A stretch of DNA of 64,000 bases. Origin: Nitrospirillum viridazoti CBAmc (GTDB lineage: Bacteria > Pseudomonadota > Alphaproteobacteria > Azospirillales > Azospirillaceae). The DNA lies in contig NZ_CP022111.1 in assembly GCF_000730165.1 (NCBI RefSeq), positions 682,001-746,000 on the forward strand, written 5' to 3'. This document shows, piece after piece, positions 33,730-42,671 of this stretch. Under the pieces are notes generated by a model that saw nothing but the letters and a program-made list of their open reading frames with translations, had not been told where the DNA came from and did not search any database. Every line of letters begins with the position of its first letter. The stretch's first letter is position 1. The translations under genes and the position numbers were made by a program.

Positions 33730-34866
33730 ATGTCCAGCCAAACCTATGAACAGCAGCAGGACGGCCGGCTTGCCGGCAGCCCGGTGAAGTCGCGGCGCCT
33801 GGGCCGCACGCTCCTCCTTTCCGTCCTGGGCCTCGGCCTAGGCGTGGCCGCCGCAGCCTACGGCTATGATTGGTGGACCAGCGGCCGCTTCATCGAAAGC
33901 ACCGACGATGCCTATGTCGGCGGCGACGTCACGGTGATCGCGCCCAAGGTGTCCGGCTTCATCGCGCAGGTGGCGGTGACCGACAACCAGGCGGTGCACG
34001 CCGGCGACCTGTTGCTGAAGCTGGACGACCGCGACTATCGCGCCGCCTTGGCCCGCGCCGTCGCGGCGGTGGAGGCGCAGGAAGCCACGCTGGCCAACCT
34101 GGAGGCGCAGCGCCGCCTGCAGCAGGCCGTCATCAACCAGGCAGCCGCCGGCGTCGGCGCCGCCAAGGCCGAGACCGACCGGGCCAAGTACGACCAGGAC
34201 CGCTACCGCGCCCTGTCGGCCACGGCCGCCGCCTCGATCCAGGCTTTCGAGAAGGCAGACGCCGCCTATAAGCAGGCGGTGGCGAACGGCGAGAAGGCCA
34301 CGGCCACCCTGCAGGCGGCCCAGCGCCAGATCGATGTCATCGACACCCAGAAACGTCAGGCGGAGGCAGCACTTGCCGGCGCCATCGCCGACCGCGACAC
34401 CGCGCAACTGAACCTCAGCTATACCGAGCTGCGGGCGCCCATCGACGGCACCGTCGGTAACCGCAGCGCCCGGCCGGGCGCCTATGCTACCATCGGCGCG
34501 CAGCTGATCGCCATCGTGCCGGCGCAGGGGCTGTGGGTGGATGCGAACTTCAAGGAAAGCCAGATCGCGGACCTGAAGGCCGGCCAGCCGGTGTCGGTCG
34601 AGGCCGACGTGCTGCCGGGCCGCCAGTTCCACGGCCGGGTGGTCAGCATGGCACCGGCCACCGGGGCGCAGTTCAGCGTGCTGCCGCCGGAGAACGCCAC
34701 CGGCAACTTCACCAAGATCGTGCAGCGCGTGCCCGTGCGCATCCTGCTGGATGGCGAGGGCAGCCTCCTGGGCAGCCTGCGGCCCGGCCTGTCAGTCACC
34801 GCCGCCATCAACACGAAAGAGGACGGCACCAAGGCGGTCGCCGTCGCCGGAAAGACGGCGCCATGA
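33730..34866 (+). CDS. emrA: HlyD/EmrA-family periplasmic adaptor of an efflux pump
   Basis: A 378-residue membrane-fusion protein that links an inner-membrane exporter to an outer-membrane channel. It has one N-terminal TM segment (LLLSVLGLGLGVAAAAYGYD), the lipoyl-like half STDDAYVGGDVTVIAPKVSG and DNQAVHAGDLLLKLDDRDYR, a long coiled coil (about residues 100-220), the second lipoyl half YTELRAPIDGTVGNRSARPG and the barrel QGLWVDANFKESQIADLKAG. GAAGGATGCG lies before the start. Its stop overlaps the next ATG as ATGA. Confidence 0.92.
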   Translation: MSSQTYEQQQDGRLAGSPVKSRRLGRTLLLSVLGLGLGVAAAAYGYDWWTSGRFIESTDDAYVGGDVTVIAPKVSGFIAQVAVTDNQAVHAGDLLLKLDDRDYRAALARAVAAVEAQEATLANLEAQRRLQQAVINQAAAGVGAAKAETDRAKYDQDRYRALSATAAASIQAFEKADAAYKQAVANGEKATATLQAAQRQIDVIDTQKRQAEAALAGAIADRDTAQLNLSYTELRAPIDGTVGNRSARPGAYATIGAQLIAIVPAQGLWVDANFKESQIADLKAGQPVSVEADVLPGRQFHGRVVSMAPATGAQFSVLPPENATGNFTKIVQRVPVRILLDGEGSLLGSLRPGLSVTAAINTKEDGTKAVAVAGKTAP

Positions 34867-36470
34867 CTGCCGCCACCGCCGGGGGGGCAGGGGTGGCGAT
34901 AGCCGCCCCGCGGAAGAAGGAACTCTCCCCCCGGGGCAAGATCGTCGCCTTCGCCATCATGTGCGTGGGCATGTTCATAGCACTGCTGGACATCCAGATC
35001 GTTTCCGCCTCGCTGCGCGACATCGGTGGCGGCCTTTCGGCCGGCACGGATGAGACGGCCTGGGTCCAGACCAGCTATCTGATCGCCGAGATCATCGTCA
35101 TCCCCCTGTCCGGCTGGCTGGCGCGGATCATGTCCACCCGCTGGCTGTTCGCCGTCTCCGCCGCCGGCTTCACCCTGACCAGCCTGCTGTGCGGCTGGGC
35201 ATGGGATATCCAGAGCATGATCGCCTTCCGGGCGCTTCAGGGCTTCCTGGGCGGGTCCATGATCCCCATGGTCTTCACCTCCGCCTTCGCCTTCTTCGCC
35301 GGTCCCCGCGTGGTGGTGGCCGCCGCCACGGTGGGGGCCTTGTCCTCGCTGGCGCCCACCTTGGGCCCGACGGTGGGCGGTTGGATCACCGACCATTATT
35401 CCTGGCACTGGCTGTTCTTCATCAATCTGGTGCCGGGCCTGTTCGTCACCATCGCCGTGCCCCTGATGGTGCGCATCGACGAACCCGACTGGTCGCTGCT
35501 GAAGGGTGCCGACTATCCCGGCATGCTGCTGATGGCCATCTTCCTTGGCTGCCTGGAATACACGCTGGAGGAAGGGCCGCGCTGGGACTGGCTGGACGAC
35601 GACACCATCCGCCTGACGGCCTGGATCTCGGCCCTCGCCGGTGTCGCCTTCATCGTCCGCAGCCTGACCTACGCCAACCCGGTGGTGGATCTGCGGGCGC
35701 TGAAAAGCCGCAACTTCGCCCTGGGCTGCCTATTCTCCTTCATCACCGGCATCGGCATCTTCGCCACCATCTACCTGACGCCGCTGTTCCTGGGCCGGGT
35801 GCGGGGGTTCAGCGCGCTGGACATCGGCCTCACCGTGTTCTCCACCGGCCTGTTCCAGGTCAGCGCCATCCCCCTCTACACCATCCTGGCCAAGCGGGTG
35901 GATCTGCGCTGGCTGATGATGGTGGGGTTGACCGGCTTCGCGCTCAGCATGTGGAACTTCACCCCCATCACCCATGACTGGGGCTGGCGGGAACTGCTGC
36001 TGCCCCAGGCCTTCCGCGGCTTCTCCCAGCAATTCGCGGTGGCGCCCATCGTCACCCTGACCCTGGGCGGCCTGCCGCCGGCGCGGCTGAAGCAGGCGTC
36101 GGGCCTGTTCAACCTGATGCGCAACCTGGGCGGCGCCATTGGCATCGCCGTGTGCGGCACCATCCTGAATGATCGCACCAACCTGCACTTCGAACGCCTG
36201 GCCGAACATCTGACGCCCGCCAGCGGCCCCATGCGCGCGCTGGTGGCCAAGGTGGGGGCCGCCGACGTCGCCACCTTGGGCGGGGACGCGCTGCGGGGGC
36301 AGGAAGCGGCCCTGAAGCAGCTGTGGACCCTGGCCTACCGCGAGGCCCAGACCATGGCCTATGCGGACGCCTTCCTGGTCATCCTGGTGTGCTTCGTCAT
36401 CGCCACGCTGCTGGTGCCCGCCATGCGCAAGGTGGGGCCGCCCAAGGGGCCATCCGCCGACGCGCATTGA
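34863..36470 (+). CDS. emrB: EmrB-type DHA2 MFS exporter
   Basis: A 535-residue proton-driven exporter with fourteen TM helices, partner of the adaptor just upstream (four-base ATGA overlap, so translationally coupled). Landmarks are MFIALLDIQIVSASLRDIGG, TAWVQTSYLIAEIIVIPLSG, RALQGFLGGSMIPMVFT, LGPTVGGWITDHYSWHWLFF and RNLGGAIGIAVCGTILNDRT. HxlR-EmrA-EmrB arrangement suggests export of an organic hydrophobic compound. There is no linked TolC-like outer-membrane gene. Confidence 0.92.
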   Translation: MTAATAGGAGVAIAAPRKKELSPRGKIVAFAIMCVGMFIALLDIQIVSASLRDIGGGLSAGTDETAWVQTSYLIAEIIVIPLSGWLARIMSTRWLFAVSAAGFTLTSLLCGWAWDIQSMIAFRALQGFLGGSMIPMVFTSAFAFFAGPRVVVAAATVGALSSLAPTLGPTVGGWITDHYSWHWLFFINLVPGLFVTIAVPLMVRIDEPDWSLLKGADYPGMLLMAIFLGCLEYTLEEGPRWDWLDDDTIRLTAWISALAGVAFIVRSLTYANPVVDLRALKSRNFALGCLFSFITGIGIFATIYLTPLFLGRVRGFSALDIGLTVFSTGLFQVSAIPLYTILAKRVDLRWLMMVGLTGFALSMWNFTPITHDWGWRELLLPQAFRGFSQQFAVAPIVTLTLGGLPPARLKQASGLFNLMRNLGGAIGIAVCGTILNDRTNLHFERLAEHLTPASGPMRALVAKVGAADVATLGGDALRGQEAALKQLWTLAYREAQTMAYADAFLVILVCFVIATLLVPAMRKVGPPKGPSADAH

Positions 36471-36509
36471 GGGGCCCGGCCGGAAAATTCCAGGCTGGGG
36501 ACCTTTCGG

Positions 36510-36881
36510 TCACCCGGCTTGGTTGCCGGCATCCACCAGGGTGGGCAGCGATACGCCCAGGCGGGCGGCAACACCAGCTCCGTAGGCCGGGTCGGTGCGG
36601 CCGAAATGGGCCAGCTGGCGCTGTTGCAGGGCGGCGGGCATGCCCCGCATGCTGGCGGCGACATCGTCCATCAGGATGGCGCGCTGCGCGGGGCTCAACA
36701 GCCGGAACAGGGCGTTCATGCTGGCCATGATGCGTGCTCCTTCATTGAGCGTTGGGCTGCTGGGCGTTGAGGCCATCATCGCCCGGTCATTGGCGGCGGG
36801 TTGATGGCTGACGTCGGCCAGACCGGGGACGGATTCGACGCGGCCGCAGGTCATGCAGAACAGGGCGGGATAGCGGGCCAT
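36510..36881 (-). CDS. Small protein with a stand-alone catalase-related domain
   Basis: A 123-residue frame. The C-terminal two thirds, LLSPAQRAILMDDVAASMRG then LQQRQLAHFGRTDPAYGAGV and AARLGVSLPTL, match the C-terminal 'catalase-related' (immune-responsive) domain of monofunctional catalases, yet no catalase core is present. The N-terminal part has YPALFCMTCGRVESVPG, a CxxC motif recalling the zinc ribbon of Fur-type regulators. Two starts are each preceded by a good ribosome site: ATG 36881 (TAGGAG) and ATG 36728 (GAAGGAG), the latter giving just the 72-residue catalase-related domain. It could be a decayed catalase/Fur locus or a real small protein; both ribosome sites favour the latter. 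Confidence 0.65.
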   Translation of the reverse strand: MARYPALFCMTCGRVESVPGLADVSHQPAANDRAMMASTPSSPTLNEGARIMASMNALFRLLSPAQRAILMDDVAASMRGMPAALQQRQLAHFGRTDPAYGAGVAARLGVSLPTLVDAGNQAG

Positions 36882-37054
36882 TCACGTCATCTCCTACGGG
36901 CTGGGCACGCGCGGACACGGGGGCTAGGCGGCCGGTTGATCCAACGGTGCCCAGCATGATCGTCGCCGGCGCCCTTGGATTGTACGGGGCAGCGGCCTTT
37001 TGTTCGTCTGTGTGGCGACATTGGGCCGCGCCGGGCCGGCCTGGAAAGATCCGC

Positions 37055-38113
37055 TTACAGCGACAAGGTCAGGGCCGGCTGGGCCGTTGGCTGAGCCTGT
37101 TGGGCAAAGGCGATCAGGTCGGATGCCGGCATGGGCCGGGCGTAGACATAGCCCTGGATGTGGCGCACGCCCATCTGGCCCAGGCGGTCGCGCGTCTCCC
37201 AATCCTCCACCCCTTCCGCCACCAGCGACAGCCCCAGATCGCAGGCGATGGCCACGCTGGCCCGCACGATGGCGTCGGCGCGGGGGTCGTCGCGCAAGGT
37301 GCGGATGAAACTCTGGTCCAGCTTGATGCCGGTGAAGGGAATGCGGTGCAGCACGCTGAGCGAGGCGTAGCCGGTGCCGAAATCGTCCAGGTACACGGCC
37401 ATGCCGGCCTGGCGCAGGGTGGTCACCGCCTTGTCGACCACGTCGAAATGCACGATCGATTGGGTTTCCGTCAGTTCCACCCGAATGGCGCCATGGGGCA
37501 CGCCGTACTGGTCGCACAGGGCAATCAGGTGGTCCACCAGGTCGCTGGCCTCCAGATCCTCCACCGACAGGTTGATGGAGATGGGGATGTCCAGGTCATG
37601 CTGCTCGCGCCAGGTGGCGGCGGTGCGTACCGCGTGTTCCACGATGGCCTTGGTCAGCAGGCGGATCAGGCCGCCACGCTCCGCCAGGCCGATGAACTGG
37701 CCGGGCGAAAGCATGGTGCCGTCGGCCTTGACCCAGCGGGCCAGCGCCTCGACCGCCACCACCTTGCCGGTGTCGGCGTCCACCACGGGCTGGAAGTGCG
37801 GCTGAATCTCGCCGCGCGCCAGCGCCTGGGGCAGGCTGCGCAGGATGCGCCGCTCCTCTGTCGAGAAGCGGGTGTGGGGGATCAGGTCCCAGATGCGGCG
37901 GGCCAGGTAGACGACCAAGCCGGCGATGGCCACCAGGGCCAGCAGGCTCAGCATTTCCCCCCGCGCCATGCTGAGGCCCGTGGCCTCCGCCACCACGTCG
38001 CGCAGGCCGTCCCAGGTCAGGACGGCCAGCAGGACGACCAGCAGGGCGCCACCGGCCAGCAGGTTCAACAACCCGCTGTCATGCCGGGTGGGGGAAAGCA
38101 GGGGCAGGAACAT
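37055..38113 (-). CDS. EAL-domain cyclic-di-GMP phosphodiesterase
   Basis: A membrane-bound enzyme of about 352 residues hydrolysing c-di-GMP. Two N-terminal TM segments (NLLAGGALLVVLLAVLTW and SLLALVAIAGLVVYLARRIW) precede an intact EAL domain: VVAVEALARWVKADG (the EAL Glu), INLSVEDLE, ELTETQSIVHF, VYLDDFGTGYASL (DDFG), IKLDQSFIRTL (catalytic Lys), VAEGVEDWETRDRL and HIQGYVYARPM. There is no GGDEF, CSS or PAS domain. The start is uncertain: the frame is open to 38227 with other ATGs at 38158 and 38185, but codon bias becomes strong only near 38113. Confidence 0.9.
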   Translation of the reverse strand: MFLPLLSPTRHDSGLLNLLAGGALLVVLLAVLTWDGLRDVVAEATGLSMARGEMLSLLALVAIAGLVVYLARRIWDLIPHTRFSTEERRILRSLPQALARGEIQPHFQPVVDADTGKVVAVEALARWVKADGTMLSPGQFIGLAERGGLIRLLTKAIVEHAVRTAATWREQHDLDIPISINLSVEDLEASDLVDHLIALCDQYGVPHGAIRVELTETQSIVHFDVVDKAVTTLRQAGMAVYLDDFGTGYASLSVLHRIPFTGIKLDQSFIRTLRDDPRADAIVRASVAIACDLGLSLVAEGVEDWETRDRLGQMGVRHIQGYVYARPMPASDLIAFAQQAQPTAQPALTLSL

Positions 38114-38321
38114 GGCATGCTCGTGGATCGTGCGGGCATGCCCCGCAGGCTGCCCCATATGGTGCAATTTCACTGTGATGGCCATCGCCGGTTGCCCCGT
38201 CATCCCGTCATCGACGGGCCTGATCATGGTGGCGCCACCCCAATGCAGTAATCCCTACCTAGGTGTTAGCCGCCCACCGCCCAAGTGCGGCCAACTGTCA
38301 TCATCTTGAGATGCGTCTGGA

Positions 38322-39647
38322 CTATGGTCCGGCCGTTTTCGGGGCCGACCAGCCATCCGTCAGGGTGCCCAGAAAGGCGATGATGTCGTGAATGTCCCGT
38401 TCGTTCAGCGCCGGCGGGTCGCCCGGGCGCCGGCCGAAGGGCGCCTCCATGTTGATGGCCGCCGGTACTGTGCCCTGCGCGGCCACCGGCAGGTCGTCGA
38501 ACTTCATGACGCTGCCGTCGGTTCGGCGCGGGTACCACTTGCCCGGGGCGCTGTCGCGCTCCGCATAGAATTCCATCACCTGCCGCAGGGTGTGGAAGAT
38601 GCCGTTGTGCATGAACACCTGGCGCAGCGCCACGTTGCGCAAGGTGGGGGTGCGGAAGCGGCCGCAGTAATCGGCGACGCCGGTGAAATCCGTGCGCAGC
38701 GGCCCGCACAGGCCCTGGTCGAAATAGCGAGGGTCGGCGTTGGCCGGAATGTCGCGGTTGCGCGGCACCCCGATGGCGATCAAGCCATAGTCGGTGAAGT
38801 GCGGTGGCGTGCCGTCGTTGCCCCGCCGGCTGACATGGCAGCTGGCGCAGTTGCCCCGCGCCGGATCCTCGAACGCCTCCAGCCCGCGCCGTTCGTCGTC
38901 CGTCAGCGTCGCCTTGCCTGCCAGAAAGGCGTCGTACTTGCTGGTGTAAGGATGGAACAGGGCCCCGTCCTGTTGGAAGACGTCCAGCGCCCGCAGCGCC
39001 AGGTCCACCACATCCGCCTGTTCCCCCGCCGTTACGCCCACCGCGCCGCGCAACTGGGCGCCATAGCCCGCCCGCTCCAGCCGGCCCGCCAGGTCGGCGG
39101 GATCGGTGTTGCCCATCTCAAACGGGCTGAACAAGGGCACGCGGGCCTGTTCCCGCTGGCCGTCCACCCGGCCGTCCCAGGTCAGGCCGCCGGTGGGGCC
39201 GTTGTCGATGCTCTCATCCCCTTCATCCTCCGGCGTGCGGTAATGCTCGGCGAAGGGGGGCACATCCTGCAAGTACATGAGGGACGGCACGGCGCGCAGG
39301 CCCGGGGTCCTGCCGTCGGCGCCACCCAGGCGCACGGCGGCCCCGTCGGGTGGGCCGAAGGCGTGCGCCGGGTCGTGGCAGCTGGCGCAGGCGAGGGTGC
39401 CGCTGGCCGACAGGCCGGGGTCGAGGAACAGCCGCCGCCCCACCTCCGCCAGGGCCGCCGCCTGGCGGCGCACCTCCGCCCGGCTCAGGCCCTGGGCCGT
39501 GGCGGGGGGCGTCCCCATCAGCCAGACGGCCCCCAGGCCCAGGAAAATCGCCGCACCCAGCGCGACGCGGCCGCGCCGGGGGATGTGTTTTTTCGTGTCT
39601 GCGTATAAGACCTTCAGCAAAAGCGAAACGAGGAAGAAGGGGAACAT
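38322..39647 (-). CDS. Di-haem cytochrome c peroxidase/MauG-like protein
   Basis: A periplasmic c-type cytochrome of about 441 residues. It has two haem-attachment sites: CASCHDPAHAFGPPDG and NCASCHVSRRGNDGTPPHFT. Other landmarks are VGRRLFLDPGLSASGTLAC, RTPGLRAVPSLMYLQDVPPF, GGLTWDGRVDGQ and TPTLRNVALRQVFMHNGIFH. The family includes cytochrome c peroxidases and MauG-type maturation enzymes. The hydrophobic leader is LGAAIFLGLGAVWLM. The start is unclear: ATGs at 39647, 39650 and 39662 abut or overlap the divergent gene at 39649 and lack a ribosome site. Confidence 0.87.
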   Translation of the reverse strand: MFPFFLVSLLLKVLYADTKKHIPRRGRVALGAAIFLGLGAVWLMGTPPATAQGLSRAEVRRQAAALAEVGRRLFLDPGLSASGTLACASCHDPAHAFGPPDGAAVRLGGADGRTPGLRAVPSLMYLQDVPPFAEHYRTPEDEGDESIDNGPTGGLTWDGRVDGQREQARVPLFSPFEMGNTDPADLAGRLERAGYGAQLRGAVGVTAGEQADVVDLALRALDVFQQDGALFHPYTSKYDAFLAGKATLTDDERRGLEAFEDPARGNCASCHVSRRGNDGTPPHFTDYGLIAIGVPRNRDIPANADPRYFDQGLCGPLRTDFTGVADYCGRFRTPTLRNVALRQVFMHNGIFHTLRQVMEFYAERDSAPGKWYPRRTDGSVMKFDDLPVAAQGTVPAAINMEAPFGRRPGDPPALNERDIHDIIAFLGTLTDGWSAPKTAGP

Positions 39648-39648
39648 C

Positions 39649-41220
39649 ATGGCAGTGGGCATGGGGCGGAGCGGAAGCTTGCGTCAGGGTGTGGCCGCGG
39701 TGGCGCTGGCCGCCGGCATCATGGCAGGGTTTGGTGACCGGGCGATGGCGGCCAAGCCGGCCGATGACCTGGACAAGATCAAGACCGTGGTGGTGATTTA
39801 CGCGGAAAACCGCGGCTTCGACAACCTGTACGGCACCTTCCCCGGCGCCAACGGCATCGCCGACGCGCCCCAGGACAGCCTGGCGCAGCGCGACCGCGAC
39901 GGGTCCGTCCTCAAGGAACTGCCCCCCATCTGGAAGGGCCTGACCGCCCGTGGCGTGACGCCGGAGGTGACCCAGGCCCAGACGGAGCACCTGCCCAACC
40001 AGCCTTTCGCCATCGATGATCCCAAGGGTTTCAACCAGGGCCAGGGCGTCATCACCCGCGATCTGGTGCACCGGTTCTATGAGAACCAGATGCAGATCGA
40101 CGGCGGCAAGAACGACAAGTTCGTGGCCTATGCCGACAGCGGTGCCTTGGTCATGGGCCACTACGACGGCGCCAAGCAGGCGATGTGGACGCTGGCGCAC
40201 GAATACACCTTGGCCGACAACTTCTTCATGGGCGGCTTCGGCGGTTCCTTCTTCAACCACTTCGTCCTGATCTGCTCGTGCGCGCCCTATTATCCCAATG
40301 CCGACCAGGGCTCGGCCAAGGGCTCGATCTCGGTGGTGGAGCCCGACCGCGTCAGCCTGACGCTGGCGCCCAACTCGCCCAAGTCGGCGATCGAGGGGGT
40401 GCCGAAGTTCGTGAACAGCGGCAACCTGACGCCCGACTTCTATGCCGTGAACACCATGCAGCCGCCCTACCAGCCCAGCGCCAACAAGCCGGCACAGGGC
40501 GGCGATCCCGCGTTGGCCGATCCGGCCAACCCCACGACGCTGCCGCCGCAGACCATGACCAACATCGGGGACCTGCTGAGCCAGAAGAAGGTGAGCTGGG
40601 CCTGGTACAGCGGTGCCTGGCAGGCGACGCTGGACCACGGCAACGCCGAGCCGGTGCCCAACTTCCAGTACCACCACCAGCCCTTCAACTATTTCGCCAG
40701 CACCGCCCCGGGCACCAAGGCGCGCAAGGAGCATCTGCGCGACGGCGGGCTGGAGGGCAAGGCCTTCATCAAGGACATCGATGCCGGCAAACTACCCGCC
40801 GTCACCTTCTACAAGCCGCAGGGCAACCTGACCCAGCACTCCGGCTATGCCGACGTGGCCTCGGGCGACGCCCACATCGCCGACATCGTGAAGCACCTGC
40901 AGGCCTCGCCGCAGTGGAAGAACATGCTGGTGGTGGTGACTTACGATGAGAACGGCGGCTACTGGGACCACGTGGCCCCGCCCAAGGCCGACCGCTGGGG
41001 CCCAGGCACCCGCATCCCGGCCATCATCATCTCGCCCTACGCCAAGAAGGCTTACGTCGACCACACCTTCTACGACACCACCTCCATCCTGCGCTTCATC
41101 ACCCGCCGCTTCGACCTGCCCAAGCTGGAAGGCATCAAGCAGCGCGACGCCGCCCTGGCCGCCAACGGCAGCCCGGCTCTGGGCGACCTGACGGGCGCGC
41201 TGGATCTCGCCCAGAAGTAG
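39649..41220 (+). CDS. AcpA/phospholipase C-family phosphoesterase
   Basis: A secreted phosphoesterase of 523 residues (acid phosphatase AcpA / phosphatidylcholine phospholipase C family). A signal peptide ends near ...GFGDRAMAA. The active-site region begins KTVVVIYAENRGFDNLYGTF with metal ligands Glu and Asn, continues with SGALVMGHYDGAK, and ends with VVVTYDENGGYWDHVAPPKAD and GTRIPAIIISPYAKKAYVDH. This fold cleaves phosphomonoesters or phospholipid head groups outside the cytoplasm. AGGAAGAAGGGG precedes the ATG. It starts two bases from the divergent cytochrome gene. Confidence 0.9.
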   Translation: MAVGMGRSGSLRQGVAAVALAAGIMAGFGDRAMAAKPADDLDKIKTVVVIYAENRGFDNLYGTFPGANGIADAPQDSLAQRDRDGSVLKELPPIWKGLTARGVTPEVTQAQTEHLPNQPFAIDDPKGFNQGQGVITRDLVHRFYENQMQIDGGKNDKFVAYADSGALVMGHYDGAKQAMWTLAHEYTLADNFFMGGFGGSFFNHFVLICSCAPYYPNADQGSAKGSISVVEPDRVSLTLAPNSPKSAIEGVPKFVNSGNLTPDFYAVNTMQPPYQPSANKPAQGGDPALADPANPTTLPPQTMTNIGDLLSQKKVSWAWYSGAWQATLDHGNAEPVPNFQYHHQPFNYFASTAPGTKARKEHLRDGGLEGKAFIKDIDAGKLPAVTFYKPQGNLTQHSGYADVASGDAHIADIVKHLQASPQWKNMLVVVTYDENGGYWDHVAPPKADRWGPGTRIPAIIISPYAKKAYVDHTFYDTTSILRFITRRFDLPKLEGIKQRDAALAANGSPALGDLTGALDLAQK

Positions 41221-41247
41221 GTGGCCGAGGGGTTCGGATTTAAGCGG

Positions 41248-41273
41248 AGCGGGCGCTGGTGACGGCGCCCGTT
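41248..41273 (+). terminator. Possible transcription terminator hairpin
   Basis: A nine-pair stem (AGCGGGCGC with GCGCCCGTT, one G-U pair) closes an eight-base loop shortly after the phosphoesterase stop. It is followed by only a weak T run (TCCCGTTT), so it may be an imperfect intrinsic terminator. Confidence 0.4.
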
Positions 41274-41369
41274 CCCGTTTGCGGTGCGCGGGAAGGTTGC
41301 GCTTGCGTTAAAGAACGAATCAAGAACATCATAGCCGCCGGATCATGACAACTGGAAGGAGAAGGCGGT

Positions 41370-42278
41370 ATGACGGCGTTGGCGCAGCGATGGTTCAGGG
41401 TGTCGGGTCTACCGACGGCCCGTGGCTTGGCGTGTAACGACAATGGCGTGAGCCTGGCGGGTATTCCATTGCTCCGGCAGACGGTGGCGGGCTTTGAACC
41501 CCAGCCGGCCGCTATTCTGCAGCCTTTGATCGCCGCCGCCTATGGCGTCTCCGATCCCGATGTGGAGCCGCTGATTGGTCGGCTGAGGGTCGTCGCGCGG
41601 GCGCTGAACGACCAGGATGGCGTTCGGACCAGGATCGCCGCCGTACACTTGGCGTTGCCGGACGTCGATGACGCTGGCATGGACCGCTTGTTCGGCATTC
41701 GGGCGGACTTGGCCAAATACGATCCTGCCCAGCCCAGAGATTGGCATGGGCGTTGGACGAGTGATGGAAGTGAAACGCAGAGTAGCGAAGAGGTCGGCCT
41801 ATCTTTCGCGGCCTGGCTCGCCGGCAACGAAGATTATGACAACGATCCCGACGAAGCACTTTGGGATATCGACTATCCCGGCACCTTCCACGACAAGGTG
41901 GTGAAGGAGCACGCGGCGCTCTTGCGGAGTAGGGGAGCAATCGTCATCACGGAGGTTAGGATCCTCGGTGTGAATGGCCTGGTTACTCGGGCTGACATCC
42001 TGGCTCTATTCCCAGGGGAGGAATTTCCGACGCTGATCGAAGTGAAGACGGGACGTCATCCGCCCTATACCTACCGTCAAAAGAGGGTGTACCCGCTGGC
42101 CCAGATTGGTGGGCATGTCACATCATACGACCAGCGAGTGCGTGATCTGGGCCTTAAGCCAGGAATGCCCTTTCCGGCATTAACGGTCATGTGCCTGTAC
42201 CAGAAAAACGCCAACAGTTGGCCTCATTACAACGAATTTACCCCGGGATCGAAGCCTTGGGACGATTTATTCCACTGA
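41370..42278 (+). CDS. Putative polymorphic toxin with a PD-(D/E)XK-type nuclease domain
   Basis: A 302-residue protein with two parts. Residues about 1-130 form a helical module ending LAKYDPAQPRDWHGRWTSDG, a boundary signature I recall in front of variable C-terminal domains in alphaproteobacterial toxins. Residues about 170-300 look like a restriction-endonuclease fold: a helix VKEHAALLRSRG with Glu180, Asp209 in VTRADILALF, then the E-x-K core in TLIEVKTGRH (Glu224, Lys226) and YPLAQIGGHV with a later Gln. It has no signal peptide. GGAAGGAGAAGG precedes the ATG. An immunity gene follows after 18 bases. Local base composition is less GC-rich than the neighbours, consistent with recent transfer. 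Function is inferred. Confidence 0.65.
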   Translation: MTALAQRWFRVSGLPTARGLACNDNGVSLAGIPLLRQTVAGFEPQPAAILQPLIAAAYGVSDPDVEPLIGRLRVVARALNDQDGVRTRIAAVHLALPDVDDAGMDRLFGIRADLAKYDPAQPRDWHGRWTSDGSETQSSEEVGLSFAAWLAGNEDYDNDPDEALWDIDYPGTFHDKVVKEHAALLRSRGAIVITEVRILGVNGLVTRADILALFPGEEFPTLIEVKTGRHPPYTYRQKRVYPLAQIGGHVTSYDQRVRDLGLKPGMPFPALTVMCLYQKNANSWPHYNEFTPGSKPWDDLFH

Positions 42279-42296
42279 ATTAAGATGGAGAATGAA

Positions 42297-42671
42297 ATGA
42301 ATTCATCTGATGATGATGGGAACCAGAAGCGCCTCTGGACGCGCGACGAAATCCTTATGTCTATGTTGGGGGATATGATCGTCTCCCGCGATTTCGCTCA
42401 GGACTATGCCGATTTGCTGATTAAGCATCGGCATGGCGAGGAACAGGCCGCGCGGTATCGTCCCTGGACCGCGGAAGACAAGGGAAAGACTTGGGAGGTG
42501 ACCAGTGGTGTCGCCGCTGATGAGGATGAGGACGGGGCGCCGTCGATCTATCGCGTCACCATTGCGAAGCAGGACGGACGGATCCTCATGTATAAGCAAG
42601 AGACCAGGGTGCCGGTTGTCCATGGCATTGCGGAAATCATCCGCAGCGCCAAGAAGAAAGAGGAGCGTTAG
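42297..42671 (+). CDS. NTF2-fold immunity protein
   Basis: A 124-residue acidic cytoplasmic protein. The segment FAQDYADLLIKHRHGEEQAA, then PWTAEDKGKTWEVTSG and VTIAKQDGRILMYKQE, matches the pattern of NTF2-fold immunity proteins (helix with YGEE, a strand with W.V.G, and a final strand with K.DGR). Such proteins are typically partners of polymorphic toxins. The ATG at 42297 is set by GGAG at 42287-42290. It should neutralise the upstream toxin. Its stop overlaps that of the convergent barrel gene (TTAG at 42668-42671 reads as both stops). Confidence 0.7.
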   Translation: MNSSDDDGNQKRLWTRDEILMSMLGDMIVSRDFAQDYADLLIKHRHGEEQAARYRPWTAEDKGKTWEVTSGVAADEDEDGAPSIYRVTIAKQDGRILMYKQETRVPVVHGIAEIIRSAKKKEER

